64,000 bases of DNA from Streptomyces sp. Ru62 (GTDB taxonomy: Bacteria > Actinomycetota > Actinomycetes > Streptomycetales > Streptomycetaceae), in the NCBI RefSeq assembly GCF_002920615.1, contig NZ_PQSU01000002.1:420963-484962 (forward strand), given 5' to 3'. This document shows positions 44,340-52,982 of this stretch, piece by piece. Each line of letters opens with the position of its first letter. Positions within the stretch are counted from its first letter, which is position 1. A program made the position numbers and the translations under genes. The notes below the pieces were generated by a model. That model ran no database searches. It was not told where the DNA came from and saw nothing but the letters and a program-made list of their open reading frames with translations.

Positions 44340-44476
44340 TCCTGGGTTCCCCTCCAGAAGCTTATGTGTTCCTGACATCCTGACCCAGGCACGGGAACGG
44401 CACGGCACCGGGGGCCGCACCGTTACAGAACAAAGGCGTTTCGGGACCACCCCGTGACACCTCTAAACTGACCTGC

Positions 44477-47101
44477 GTGACCGAGAACGCTCAGCAGCAG
44501 CCACCCGCGCCCGACACCGAACTGCCGACCCAGTACGCGCCGGCCGATGTAGAGGGGCCGCTGTACGAGCGCTGGGTAGAGCGGGGCTACTTCGAGGCGG
44601 ACGCGAAGAGCGAGAAGCCGCCGTACACGATCGTCATCCCGCCGCCGAACGTCACGGGCAGCCTGCACCTCGGGCACGCCTTCGAGCACACGATCATCGA
44701 CGCCCTCACCCGCCGCAAGCGGATGCAGGGCTACGAGACGCTGTGGCAGCCCGGCATGGACCACGCCGGCATCGCCACGCAGAACGTGGTCGAACGCGAG
44801 CTGGGCAAGGAGGGCAAGTCCCGGCAGGACCTGGGCCGCGAGGCCTTCGTCGAGCGGGTCTGGCAGTGGAAGGCCGAGTCCGGCGGGCAGATCTCCGGGC
44901 AGATGCGGCGCCTCGGTGACGGCGTCGCCTGGTCGCGTGAGCGCTTCACCATGGACGAGGGCCTGTCCCAGGCCGTCCAGACCATCTTCAAGAAGCTTTA
45001 CGACGACGAGCTGATCTACCGCGCCGAGCGCATCATCAACTGGTGCCCCCGCTGTCTGACCGCGATCTCGGACATCGAGGTCGAGTACCAGGACGACGAC
45101 GGCGAACTGGTCTCCATGAAGTACGGCGAGGGGGACGACACCATCGTCGTCGCCACCACCCGCGCCGAGACGATGCTCGGTGACACCGCCGTCGCCGTCC
45201 ACCCGGACGACGAGCGGTACAAGCACCTCGTCGGCAAGCTGATCCGGCTGCCGCTGACCGAACGCTCCATCCCGGTCGTCGCGGACACGCACGTCGACCC
45301 CGAGTTCGGCACCGGCGCCGTCAAGGTCACCCCGGCGCACGACCCGAACGACTTCGAGATCGGCCAGCGCCACGACCTGCCGACCATCACCGTGATGGAC
45401 GAGCACGCCGTGATCACCGTCCACGGCCCCTTCCAGGGCATGGACCGCCTGGAGGCCCGCTCGGCGATCGTCGCCGCGCTGCGCGCCGAGGGCCGGATCG
45501 TCGCCGAGAAGCGGCCGTACGTCCACTCCGTCGGCCACTGCTCGCGCTGCAAGACCACCATCGAGCCGCGCCTGTCCATGCAGTGGTGGGTCAAGGTCGG
45601 CCCGCTGGCCAAGGCTGCCGGCGACGCCGTCCGCGAGGGCAAGGTCAAGATCCATCCGCAGGAGATGGAGAAGCGCTACTTCGACTGGGTCGACAACCTC
45701 CACGACTGGTGCATCTCGCGCCAGCTCTGGTGGGGCCACCGCATCCCGGTCTGGTACGGCCCGGACGGCGAGGTCGTCTGCGTCGGCCCGGACGAGGAGC
45801 CGCCGGCCGGCGAGGGCTGGCACCAGGAGACCGACGTCCTCGACACCTGGTTCTCCTCCGGCCTGTGGCCCTTCTCCACGCTGGGCTGGCCCGAACAGAC
45901 CGAGTCGCTCGCGAAGTTCTACCCGAACTCCGTCCTGGTCACCGGCTACGACATCCTCTTCTTCTGGGTCGCCCGGATGATGATGTTCGGCCTGTACGCG
46001 ATGGACGGCACCCCGCCGTTCCACACCATCGCCCTGCACGGCATGGTCCGCGACCAGTTCGGCAAGAAGATGTCCAAGTCCTTCGGCAACGCGGTCAACC
46101 CGCTGGACTGGATGGACAAGTACGGCTCCGACGCCCTGCGCTTCACGCTGGCCCGCGGCGCCAACCCGGGCGTCGACGTGCCGATCGGCGAGGACTGGGT
46201 CCAGGGCTCCCGCAACTTCGCCAACAAGATCTGGAACGCGACCCGCTTCGCGCTGATGAACGGCGCGACGGTGGACGGCCCCCTGCCGGACCCGTCGGCC
46301 ATGTCGGCCACGGACCGCTGGATCCTCTCCCGCCTCAACTCCGTCGTCGCCGAAGTCGACGCCTACTACGACGACTTCCAGTTCGCCAAGCTCTCCGACG
46401 CCCTCTTCCACTTCGCGTGGGACGAGGTCTTCGACTGGTACGTCGAGCTGTCCAAGACGGTCTTCCAGGCGGGCGGCGAGCCGGCCGAGGTCTCCAAGCG
46501 CGTCCTCGGCGAGGTCCTGGACGTCACCCTCAAGCTGCTGCACCCGGTGGTCCCGTTCGTCACCGAGACCCTCTGGACGACGCTGACCGGCGGCGAGTCG
46601 ATCGTCATCGCCGACTGGCCGACCGACAGCGGCTTCCGGGACGCGGCGGCCGAGCGGGAGATCTCCACCCTCCAGTCGGTCATCACCGAGGTCCGCCGCT
46701 TCCGCGCCGACCAGGGCCTCCAGCCCGGCCAGCGGGTCCCGGCCCGTCTGACGCTGGACGGCACGCCGCTCGCCCCGCACGAGGCCGCCATCCGTCAGCT
46801 CCTCCGTCTCCAGCCGGAGGGCGAGGGCTTCACGGCCACGGCGACCCTGCCGGTGGCGGGCGCCGAGGTGGCCCTCGACCTCTCCGGCACGATCGACGTC
46901 GCCGCGGAGCGCAAGCGCCTGGCCAAGGACCTGGCCGCCGCGGAGAAGGAGAAGGCCCAGGCCACGGCCAAGCTCGGCAACGAGGCGTTCCTGGCGAAGG
47001 CTCCGGAGAACGTGGTGGACAAGATCCGCACGCGCCTGGCCAAGGCGGACGAGGACATCGCCCGCATCACCGCGCAGCTGGAGAAGCTGCCGGAGGCGTA
47101 G
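44477..47101 (+). CDS. valS: Valyl-tRNA synthetase
   Basis: This 874-residue class I synthetase charges tRNA-Val. The HIGH motif is HLGH at 64-67 ([16 protein letters not shown]) and KMSKS is [17 protein letters not shown]. The editing CP1 domain lies between them ([19 protein letters not shown]). The anticodon-binding domain and a C-terminal coiled coil ([20 protein letters not shown]) complete it. GTG at 44477 lacks a strong ribosome-binding site. I saw no T-box in the 137-base leader. It is followed by a 13-bp hairpin terminator and then folC. Confidence 0.98.
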   Translation: MTENAQQQPPAPDTELPTQYAPADVEGPLYERWVERGYFEADAKSEKPPYTIVIPPPNVTGSLHLGHAFEHTIIDALTRRKRMQGYETLWQPGMDHAGIATQNVVERELGKEGKSRQDLGREAFVERVWQWKAESGGQISGQMRRLGDGVAWSRERFTMDEGLSQAVQTIFKKLYDDELIYRAERIINWCPRCLTAISDIEVEYQDDDGELVSMKYGEGDDTIVVATTRAETMLGDTAVAVHPDDERYKHLVGKLIRLPLTERSIPVVADTHVDPEFGTGAVKVTPAHDPNDFEIGQRHDLPTITVMDEHAVITVHGPFQGMDRLEARSAIVAALRAEGRIVAEKRPYVHSVGHCSRCKTTIEPRLSMQWWVKVGPLAKAAGDAVREGKVKIHPQEMEKRYFDWVDNLHDWCISRQLWWGHRIPVWYGPDGEVVCVGPDEEPPAGEGWHQETDVLDTWFSSGLWPFSTLGWPEQTESLAKFYPNSVLVTGYDILFFWVARMMMFGLYAMDGTPPFHTIALHGMVRDQFGKKMSKSFGNAVNPLDWMDKYGSDALRFTLARGANPGVDVPIGEDWVQGSRNFANKIWNATRFALMNGATVDGPLPDPSAMSATDRWILSRLNSVVAEVDAYYDDFQFAKLSDALFHFAWDEVFDWYVELSKTVFQAGGEPAEVSKRVLGEVLDVTLKLLHPVVPFVTETLWTTLTGGESIVIADWPTDSGFRDAAAEREISTLQSVITEVRRFRADQGLQPGQRVPARLTLDGTPLAPHEAAIRQLLRLQPEGEGFTATATLPVAGAEVALDLSGTIDVAAERKRLAKDLAAAEKEKAQATAKLGNEAFLAKAPENVVDKIRTRLAKADEDIARITAQLEKLPEA

Positions 47102-47117
47102 GCACCGGCACGCTGCT

Positions 47118-47153
47118 CAAGGCCCCCGGAACCTCAGGGCTCCGGGGGCCTTG
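47118..47153 (+). terminator. Intrinsic terminator after valS
   Basis: A perfect 13-bp stem (CAAGGCCCCCGGA paired with TCCGGGGGCCTTG) has a 10-base loop, 17 bases after the valS stop. Confidence 0.85.
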
Positions 47154-47160
47154 GCGCGCC

Positions 47161-47215
47161 CGGAGGGGCACGGGGAACTGCGCGACAAGCCACGACGCAC
47201 CCGCACCCGGCCGAC
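47161..47215 (+). repeat. Copy of a Streptomyces dispersed intergenic element
   Basis: The core GGGGCACGGGGAACTGCGCG followed by ACAAGCCACGACG is, from memory, a very common short intergenic motif in Streptomyces genomes. It lies directly after the valS terminator in a 226-base gap. No second copy was noticed in this window. Confidence 0.5.
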
Positions 47216-47379
47216 CGGCCCAGGACACCCCGCACGGCTCCCGAGCACCACACACCGCGTCCGGCCACCCCACACCGCGCCCGAGCTCCCCCGCGCCCGG
47301 GCCCCCGCACCCGCCCGGCAAGACAAGCCACCCCATACCGGCGCCGCGCCGCAGGCACCCGCTCCGTAGACTGGGCCCC

Positions 47380-48894
47380 GTGAGCGAAGCGCCCGGCACC
47401 AGCGACACCCCCGACCCCCTCGACTCCTTCGACGAGATCATCGAAGCCGAGACCACCCGCGACCCCGACCTCGCGGTCATCGAGGCCGGCAGCCGCACCC
47501 TGCGCACCCAGGGCGGCCCTCCGCAGGCGGACGTGCCCGCCCGCCCCGAGGACCCCGAGGTCGACAGGGCCCTGCGGGAGGTCGAGGCGGAGCTCGCCAC
47601 CCGCTGGGGCGAGACGAAGCTTGAGCCCTCGGTCAGCCGCATCGCCGCGCTGATGGACGTGCTGGGCGAGCCCCAGCGGTCTTACCCCTCGATCCACATC
47701 ACGGGCACGAACGGCAAGACCTCCACCGCCCGCATGATCGAGGCCCTGCTCGGCGCCTTCGAGCTGCGCACCGGCCGCTACACCAGCCCGCACGTGCAGT
47801 CGATCACCGAGCGGATCAGCCTGGACGGCGCCCCGATCACCGCCGAGCGGTTCATCGAGACGTACCAGGACATCAAGCCGTACGTCGAGATGGTGGACGG
47901 GCAGCAGGAGTACCGGCTGTCCTTCTTCGAGGTGCTCACCGGCATGGCCTACGCGGCCTTCGCGGACGCCCCCGTGGACGTCGCCGTCGTCGAGGTCGGC
48001 ATGGGCGGCTCCTGGGACGCCACCAACGTGATCGACGGCGACGTCGCCGTCGTCACCCCCATCGACCTCGACCACACCGACCGGCTCGGCGAGACGCACG
48101 CGCAGATCGCCGGCGAGAAGAGCGGCATCATCAAGCAGGACGCGACCGTCATCCTGGCCCAGCAGCCGGTGGACGCGGCGCAGGTGCTGCTGAAGAAGGC
48201 CGTGGAGGTCGACGCCACGGTGGCCCGCGAGGGGCTGGAGTTCGGGGTCGTCGACCGGCAGGTCGCCGTCGGCGGGCAGCTCCTCACGCTGCGCGGCCTC
48301 GGCGGCGAGTACCACGAGGTGTACCTGCCGCTGCACGGCGCCCACCAGGCACACAACGCGGCCGTCGCGCTCGCCGCCGTGGAGGCGTTCTTCGGCGTCG
48401 GCGCGCAGCGCGCCGAGCCGCTGGACATCGACACCGTGCGCAAGGCGTTCGCGGCCGTGTCGTCCCCGGGCCGGCTGGAGGTCGTACGGCGCTCTCCCAC
48501 CGTCGTGCTGGACGCCGCGCACAACCCGGCGGGTGCCGAGGCCACCGCCGAGGCCGTGCGGGAGGCGTTCGACTTCACCCGGCTGATCGGGGTCGTCGGC
48601 GCGAGCGGCGACAAGAACGTGCGCGGGCTGCTGGAGGCCTTCGAGCCGATCTTCGCGGAGGTCGTCGTCACGCAGAACTCCAGCCACCGCGCCATGGACG
48701 CGGACGAGCTGGCCGCGATCGCCGTCGAGGTGTTCGGCGACGAGCGCGTGCAGGTCGAGCCACGGCTGCCGGACGCCCTGGAGGCCGCGATCACGCTGGC
48801 CGAGGAGGAGGGCGAGTTCGCGGGCGGCGGTGTGCTGGTGACCGGTTCCGTCATCACGGTCGGCGAGGCCCGGCTGCTGCTGGGGAAGGGCTGA
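47380..48894 (+). CDS. folC: Folylpolyglutamate synthase / dihydrofolate synthase
   Basis: This 504-residue Mur-ligase-family enzyme adds glutamate to folates. The P-loop is HITGTNGKTSTARMIEALL, the folate loop TSPHVQSITERI, and the Mg site VVEVGMGGSWDATN. The ligase domain has VLDAAHNPAGAEA. The N-terminal 65 residues are an acidic Streptomyces-type extension (SDTPDPLDSFDEIIEAE). The GTG at 47380 has a poor ribosome-binding site, so a shorter start cannot be excluded. It is followed 9 bases later by the DUF4233 gene, its usual partner in actinobacteria. Confidence 0.96.
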   Translation: MSEAPGTSDTPDPLDSFDEIIEAETTRDPDLAVIEAGSRTLRTQGGPPQADVPARPEDPEVDRALREVEAELATRWGETKLEPSVSRIAALMDVLGEPQRSYPSIHITGTNGKTSTARMIEALLGAFELRTGRYTSPHVQSITERISLDGAPITAERFIETYQDIKPYVEMVDGQQEYRLSFFEVLTGMAYAAFADAPVDVAVVEVGMGGSWDATNVIDGDVAVVTPIDLDHTDRLGETHAQIAGEKSGIIKQDATVILAQQPVDAAQVLLKKAVEVDATVAREGLEFGVVDRQVAVGGQLLTLRGLGGEYHEVYLPLHGAHQAHNAAVALAAVEAFFGVGAQRAEPLDIDTVRKAFAAVSSPGRLEVVRRSPTVVLDAAHNPAGAEATAEAVREAFDFTRLIGVVGASGDKNVRGLLEAFEPIFAEVVVTQNSSHRAMDADELAAIAVEVFGDERVQVEPRLPDALEAAITLAEEEGEFAGGGVLVTGSVITVGEARLLLGKG

Positions 48895-48903
48895 GAGTCG
48901 AAG

Positions 48904-49266
48904 ATGCGTACGCTCTGTGCATCGACCCTGATCGGCGAGTTCTTCGTCATCGGCTTCGCCGGGCTCGTCGCCATGAAGGACCCGGACCTGTCCACGTCGA
49001 CGGTGTGGACGGTCAGCGGCATCGCCATGCTGCTGTGCGTGCTGCTGTGCGGCATGGTGACCCGGCCCGGCGGGGTCGCCCTCGGCTGGGCCCTGCAGCT
49101 CGCCCTGATCGCCTCCGGTGTCTTCGTCCCGACCATGTACTTCCTGGGCGCGGTGTTCGCGGCGCTGTGGTGGGCGTCGGTGCACTTCGGGAGAAAGGTG
49201 GACGAGGCGAAGGCCCGCTTCGCGGCCCAGGACCGGTCCTCCTCCTCCACGGCTGACGCTGCGTAA
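48904..49266 (+). CDS. DUF4233 small membrane protein
   Basis: This 120-residue membrane protein has three to four helices (IGEFFVIGFAGLVAM, VSGIAMLLCVLLCGMV, LGWALQLALIASGVFVP, MYFLGAVFAALWWASVH) and a short charged C-tail. DUF4233 proteins accompany folC across actinobacteria and have no known function. The start lies 9 bases after folC, so it is almost surely cotranscribed. It is followed after 65 bases by ndk. A link to folate retention or membrane anchoring of FolC would be speculation. Confidence 0.88.
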   Translation: MRTLCASTLIGEFFVIGFAGLVAMKDPDLSTSTVWTVSGIAMLLCVLLCGMVTRPGGVALGWALQLALIASGVFVPTMYFLGAVFAALWWASVHFGRKVDEAKARFAAQDRSSSSTADAA

Positions 49267-49331
49267 CAAAGGCCCCGACACGCCCTGTAACCTCATCCCA
49301 CCGCACCCGCAAGTCGTGTAAGGAGCCCCTC

Positions 49332-49745
49332 GTGAGCCAGCGCACCCTCGTCCTCCTCAAGCCCGACGCCGTCCGTCGCGGCCTGACCGGCGAGATCATC
49401 AGCCGCATCGAACGCAAGGCCGGCTGGCGGATCACGGCGCTGGAGCTGCGCACCCTGGACCAGGACACGCTGGAGCAGCACTACGGCGAGCACAAGGGCA
49501 AGCCGTTCTACGAGCCGCTGGTGGAGTTCATGTCCTCCGGTCCGGTCGTCGCGCTGATCGTGGAGGGCGAGCGGGTCATCGAGGGCGTGCGCCGGCTCGC
49601 CGGCCCGACCGACCCGATCGCCGCCGCGCCCGGTTCGATCCGCGGCGACTACGGCGTGATCGTCCGCGAGAACCTGATCCACGCCTCCGACTCCGAGGAG
49701 TCCGCCGAGCGCGAGGTGAAGATCTTCTTCCCGGGCCGCGCGTAA
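49332..49745 (+). CDS. ndk: Nucleoside diphosphate kinase
   Basis: This 137-residue enzyme transfers the gamma phosphate of ATP to nucleoside diphosphates through a phospho-histidine. The catalytic His is in ENLIHASDSEESAEREV, the family signature. The N-terminus RTLVLLKPDAVRRGLTGEI contains the base-binding Lys region. GTG at 49332 has AAGGAGCCCCTC upstream. It is downstream of folC and DUF4233. The following 249 bases separate it from mreB. Confidence 0.98.
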   Translation: MSQRTLVLLKPDAVRRGLTGEIISRIERKAGWRITALELRTLDQDTLEQHYGEHKGKPFYEPLVEFMSSGPVVALIVEGERVIEGVRRLAGPTDPIAAAPGSIRGDYGVIVRENLIHASDSEESAEREVKIFFPGRA

Positions 49746-49994
49746 CGCCCGTCCGCCGCGGAGGGGGTCCGGGACCACGCCCGGACCTTTCCGGCACAGT
49801 CCTGGCATTTGAGGGAACGAGCGCCCCCGAACGCCCGTCTCCACAAGCGGGGCGGCACGCCATCTGGTGACAATGGCGGAGACCCTCGCGCAGTGTTCGT
49901 GCAGGCGCGTTTACGATGGAAGCCTTCACGTCACAGCACCCGCCTCGCCGACCTGACATGCCCTCAAAGGCTCAGGACGGCCAGATGAATCCGG

Positions 49995-51026
49995 ATGGGG
50001 AACTCAATGTCGTTCATCGGCCGTGACATGGCTGTCGACCTCGGGACCGCCAACACGCTGGTGTACGTCAGGGGTCGCGGGATCGTACTGAACGAGCCGT
50101 CCGTCGTGGCGATCAACACCAACACGGGTGGGATCCTCGCGGTCGGTGCCGAAGCGAAGAAGATGATCGGCCGGACTCCGGGCAACATCGTGGCGGTCCG
50201 TCCGCTGAAGGACGGCGTGATCGCCGACTTCGAGATCACCGAGCGGATGCTCCGCTACTTCATCCTGAAGATCCACAAGCGGCGGTACCTGGCCCGGCCG
50301 CGGGTCGTCGTCTGTGTGCCCTCGGGCATCACGGGCGTCGAGCGCCGGGCGGTCATCGAGGCGTCCTCCCAGGCCGGCGCCCGCCAGGTGCACATCATCG
50401 AGGAGCCCATGGCCGCCGCCATCGGCTCCGGCCTGCCGGTCCACGAGGCCACGGGCAACATGGTGGTGGACATCGGCGGCGGCACCACGGAGGTCGCGGT
50501 CATCTCGCTCGGCGGGATCGTCACCGCCCAGTCCATCCGCGTCGCCGGCGACGAACTGGACAACGCGATCATCCAGTACATCAAGAAGGAGTACAGCCTC
50601 CTCCTGGGTGAGCGCACGGCGGAACAGATCAAGATCACGATCGGTTCGGCGTACGACCTGGACACCGACGAGCACACCGAAGTGCGCGGCCGGGACCTGG
50701 TCTCCGGGCTGCCGAAGACCGTCGTCATCTCGGCGGCCGAGGTCCGCAAGGCGATCGAGGAGCCGGTCAACGCGATCGTGGACGCGGTGAAGACCACCCT
50801 CGACAAGTGCCCGCCGGAGCTGTCCGGCGACATCATGGACCGAGGAATCGTTCTGACCGGCGGCGGAGCCCTGCTGCGCGGGCTCGACGAGCGGCTGCGG
50901 CGGGAGACCGGCATGCCGATCCACATCGCCGAGGACCCGCTGGACAGCGTCGCGCTCGGCTCCGGCAAGTGCGTCGAGGAGTTCGAGGCGCTGCAGCAGG
51001 TCCTGGACGCCCAGCCGCGCAGATGA
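49995..51026 (+). CDS. mreB: Actin-like cell-shape protein MreB
   Basis: This 343-residue actin homologue in Streptomyces acts mainly in sporulation and spore-wall synthesis. Phosphate 1 is [17 protein letters not shown], phosphate 2 [18 protein letters not shown], and the adenosine motif [18 protein letters not shown]. An N-terminal SFIGRDM precedes the actin core. ATG at 49995 is the usual annotated start; ATG at 50007 has the better ribosome-binding site (GGGGAAC) and is equally likely. It heads the mreB-mreC-mreD-mrdA-rodA cluster. Confidence 0.97.
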   Translation: MGNSMSFIGRDMAVDLGTANTLVYVRGRGIVLNEPSVVAINTNTGGILAVGAEAKKMIGRTPGNIVAVRPLKDGVIADFEITERMLRYFILKIHKRRYLARPRVVVCVPSGITGVERRAVIEASSQAGARQVHIIEEPMAAAIGSGLPVHEATGNMVVDIGGGTTEVAVISLGGIVTAQSIRVAGDELDNAIIQYIKKEYSLLLGERTAEQIKITIGSAYDLDTDEHTEVRGRDLVSGLPKTVVISAAEVRKAIEEPVNAIVDAVKTTLDKCPPELSGDIMDRGIVLTGGGALLRGLDERLRRETGMPIHIAEDPLDSVALGSGKCVEEFEALQQVLDAQPRR

Positions 51027-51191
51027 CGCGACTTGTCGATTCCGCCGTACGAGACGTTCTCCTCTCGTGCGGCGGATCGTTGACATAGAGGCATAAGCTC
51101 CCACGAATGGGCCTCTTGGGCCGCGTCACAGTACGCGCGTTCTCCAGGGGTCCGACGAATTCCTACTTGAGGAAGGGCACGGCCGCCGCAC

Positions 51192-52130
51192 GTGAGGGAC
51201 ACGAAAGAGAGCCGGCTGCTCCTGGTCCTGTTGGTCGCCATCGCGTTCGCACTGATCACGGTGGACATCCGCGGAGGCCGGAACTCCCCGGTCGACGGTG
51301 CCCGGCACGCCGCCGCGGCGGCGTTCGGCCCGGTCGAGAACGGGCTGTCCTCCGCGGTGGACCCGGTCGGCAACGCCGTCTCCGCGATCCGCGACTCCGG
51401 CAGCCGGCACGACCGGCTCGCCGCGCTGGAGAAGGAGAACGCGGCCCTCAAGGCCAAGCTCGGCAGCGACGACCGCAACCGCAGCCGTCTGGCGCAGCTC
51501 GACAAGCTGCTCAAGGTGGCCGGCGAGGGGCAGTACGGCATCAAGGGCGCCCAGGTCATCGCCATAGGCTCGGCCCAGGGCTTCTCCTGGACCATCACCA
51601 TCGACGCCGGCGCGAACGACGGCATCAAGCGGGACATGACCGTCCTGAACGGGGACGGCCTGGTCGGCCGGGTCACCACCGTCGGCCCCGGCACCTCCAC
51701 CGTGCTGCTCGCCAACGACCCCGACTTCACCGTCGGCACCCGCATGGAAGCGGGCGACGAACTCGGCTTCGCCTCCGGGCAGGGCGACCGCCCGCTGCGC
51801 GTGGAACTGCTCAACGGCAAGGCGGAGGTGAAGAAGGGCGACCGGCTCGTCACGTTCGGCTCGCAGGCCGACAAGCCCTTCGTGCCCGGTGTCCCGGTCG
51901 GCGTGGTCTCCCGCGTCGACCCCTCCGGCGGCGGCCTGACCCGCACGCTGTACGTCACCCCGTACGTCAGCTTCACCAAGCTCGACATCGTCGGCGTGGT
52001 CGTCGCGCCGCCGAAGCAGGACCCGCGGGACACCGTGCTCCCGGCCAAGCCGAAGCCGGTCCCGACGCCGACGGTGACCGTGACGGTCACCCCGTCGGCC
52101 GACGCCCCCGCCACCGACGAGCAGCAGTAG
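51192..52130 (+). CDS. mreC: Rod shape-determining protein MreC
   Basis: This 312-residue bitopic membrane protein has one helix near the N-terminus (RLLLVLLVAIAFALITV). A coiled coil follows (HDRLAALEKENAALKAKL), then a beta-rich extracytoplasmic domain (GQYGIKGAQVIAIG, GLVGRVTTVGPGTSTVLL). A Pro/Thr/Val-rich tail ends the chain (KPVPTPTVTVTVTPSA). It scaffolds MreB, MreD and the PBP2/RodA synthase. GTG at 51192 has a rather distant site. mreD begins 13 bases after its stop. Confidence 0.96.
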   Translation: MRDTKESRLLLVLLVAIAFALITVDIRGGRNSPVDGARHAAAAAFGPVENGLSSAVDPVGNAVSAIRDSGSRHDRLAALEKENAALKAKLGSDDRNRSRLAQLDKLLKVAGEGQYGIKGAQVIAIGSAQGFSWTITIDAGANDGIKRDMTVLNGDGLVGRVTTVGPGTSTVLLANDPDFTVGTRMEAGDELGFASGQGDRPLRVELLNGKAEVKKGDRLVTFGSQADKPFVPGVPVGVVSRVDPSGGGLTRTLYVTPYVSFTKLDIVGVVVAPPKQDPRDTVLPAKPKPVPTPTVTVTVTPSADAPATDEQQ

Positions 52131-52143
52131 GAGCTGTATCCCC

Positions 52144-52821
52144 ATGCGTGTCAACCGGATCCTGCTCTCGACCCCGCTGGTCGTCGTGGCCCTGGTGATC
52201 CAGGTGAGCGTCCTCGCCCGGCTGCACCTGCCGGGCGCCGTCCCCGACCTGCTGCTGCTCACCGTCCTCGGCCTGGCGATGGTCTACGGCCACGTCGGCG
52301 GCGCCCTCGTCGGTTTCGGCGCCGGTCTCCTCGCCGACCTGGCCCCGCCGGCCGACCACGCGGCCGGCCGGTACGCGCTCGTGCTGTGCGTCATCGGCTA
52401 CTTCGCCGGGCTCGTCAAGCCGGAGAACGGCCGGCTGAAGTCGGCGACCGGCCCGATGGCCGTCGTGGTCGCCGCCGCCATCGGCTCCACCCTGCTCTAC
52501 GCCGGAGTGGGCGCCCTGGTCGGCGACACCGCCGCCCGCCATGTCGGGCTGCCCGGGCTGCTGTTCTCGGCCGCCCTGTACGACCTGCTGCTCGCCCCGT
52601 TCGTCGTGCCCGGCGTGATGTGGCTGGCCCGCCGCGCCGACAACGATCCGCTCACCGAGACCGGGCCCGCGGCCAAGGCCGGGGACATCTCCTCGGGCTG
52701 GCTCTCCTCCGGCACGGGCCTGCGCATCGGCAGCCAGCGCAGCGGCCTGGGCGCCCTGAAGGCCAGGGCGCGCACGCGCTCCGCCCGGGTGGGCCGCATC
52801 AAGGGGGTCAAGCGACTGTGA
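52144..52821 (+). CDS. mreD: Rod shape-determining protein MreD
   Basis: This 225-residue polytopic membrane protein has about five helices (LVVVALVIQVSVLARL, LLLLTVLGLAMVYG, VGFGAGLLADLAPP, VLCVIGYFAGLV, LYDLLLAPFVVPGVMWLA). GLLADLAPP is a typical MreD loop. A basic C-tail follows. It bridges MreC and the elongation synthase. ATG at 52144 follows GTAGGAG. It is separated from mrdA by 161 bases containing a 15-bp direct repeat. Confidence 0.95.
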   Translation: MRVNRILLSTPLVVVALVIQVSVLARLHLPGAVPDLLLLTVLGLAMVYGHVGGALVGFGAGLLADLAPPADHAAGRYALVLCVIGYFAGLVKPENGRLKSATGPMAVVVAAAIGSTLLYAGVGALVGDTAARHVGLPGLLFSAALYDLLLAPFVVPGVMWLARRADNDPLTETGPAAKAGDISSGWLSSGTGLRIGSQRSGLGALKARARTRSARVGRIKGVKRL

Positions 52822-52840
52822 GGGGCGGGGAGTTCCGCGC

Positions 52841-52875
52841 CGGTGCGTCGGCCTCCGGTGCGTCGGCCTCCGGTG
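52841..52875 (+). repeat. 15-bp direct repeat upstream of mrdA
   Basis: CGGTGCGTCGGCCTC occurs twice in tandem (52841-52855, 52856-52870) followed by a third partial CGGTG. It lies in the mreD-mrdA gap. It may be simple slippage or part of the mrdA leader. Confidence 0.7.
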
Positions 52876-52982
52876 AGTTCACTCGAACGGGTCAGCGTTC
52901 CTGGAACGCGGGTTCACAGGCTGGTCGTTCATCCTTCGTACGCGTTCCCGCACAGATGCACTGAGAGGGGGAGACAGCCGCA

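Noticed and set aside
44340..44476. Possible T-box leader before valS
   Set aside because: No T-box sequence, specifier stem or antiterminator pairing could be recognised in 137 bases.
44423..46780. A 785-codon frame antisense to valS
   Set aside because: It has no motifs, runs through a conserved synthetase and lacks an initiation site.
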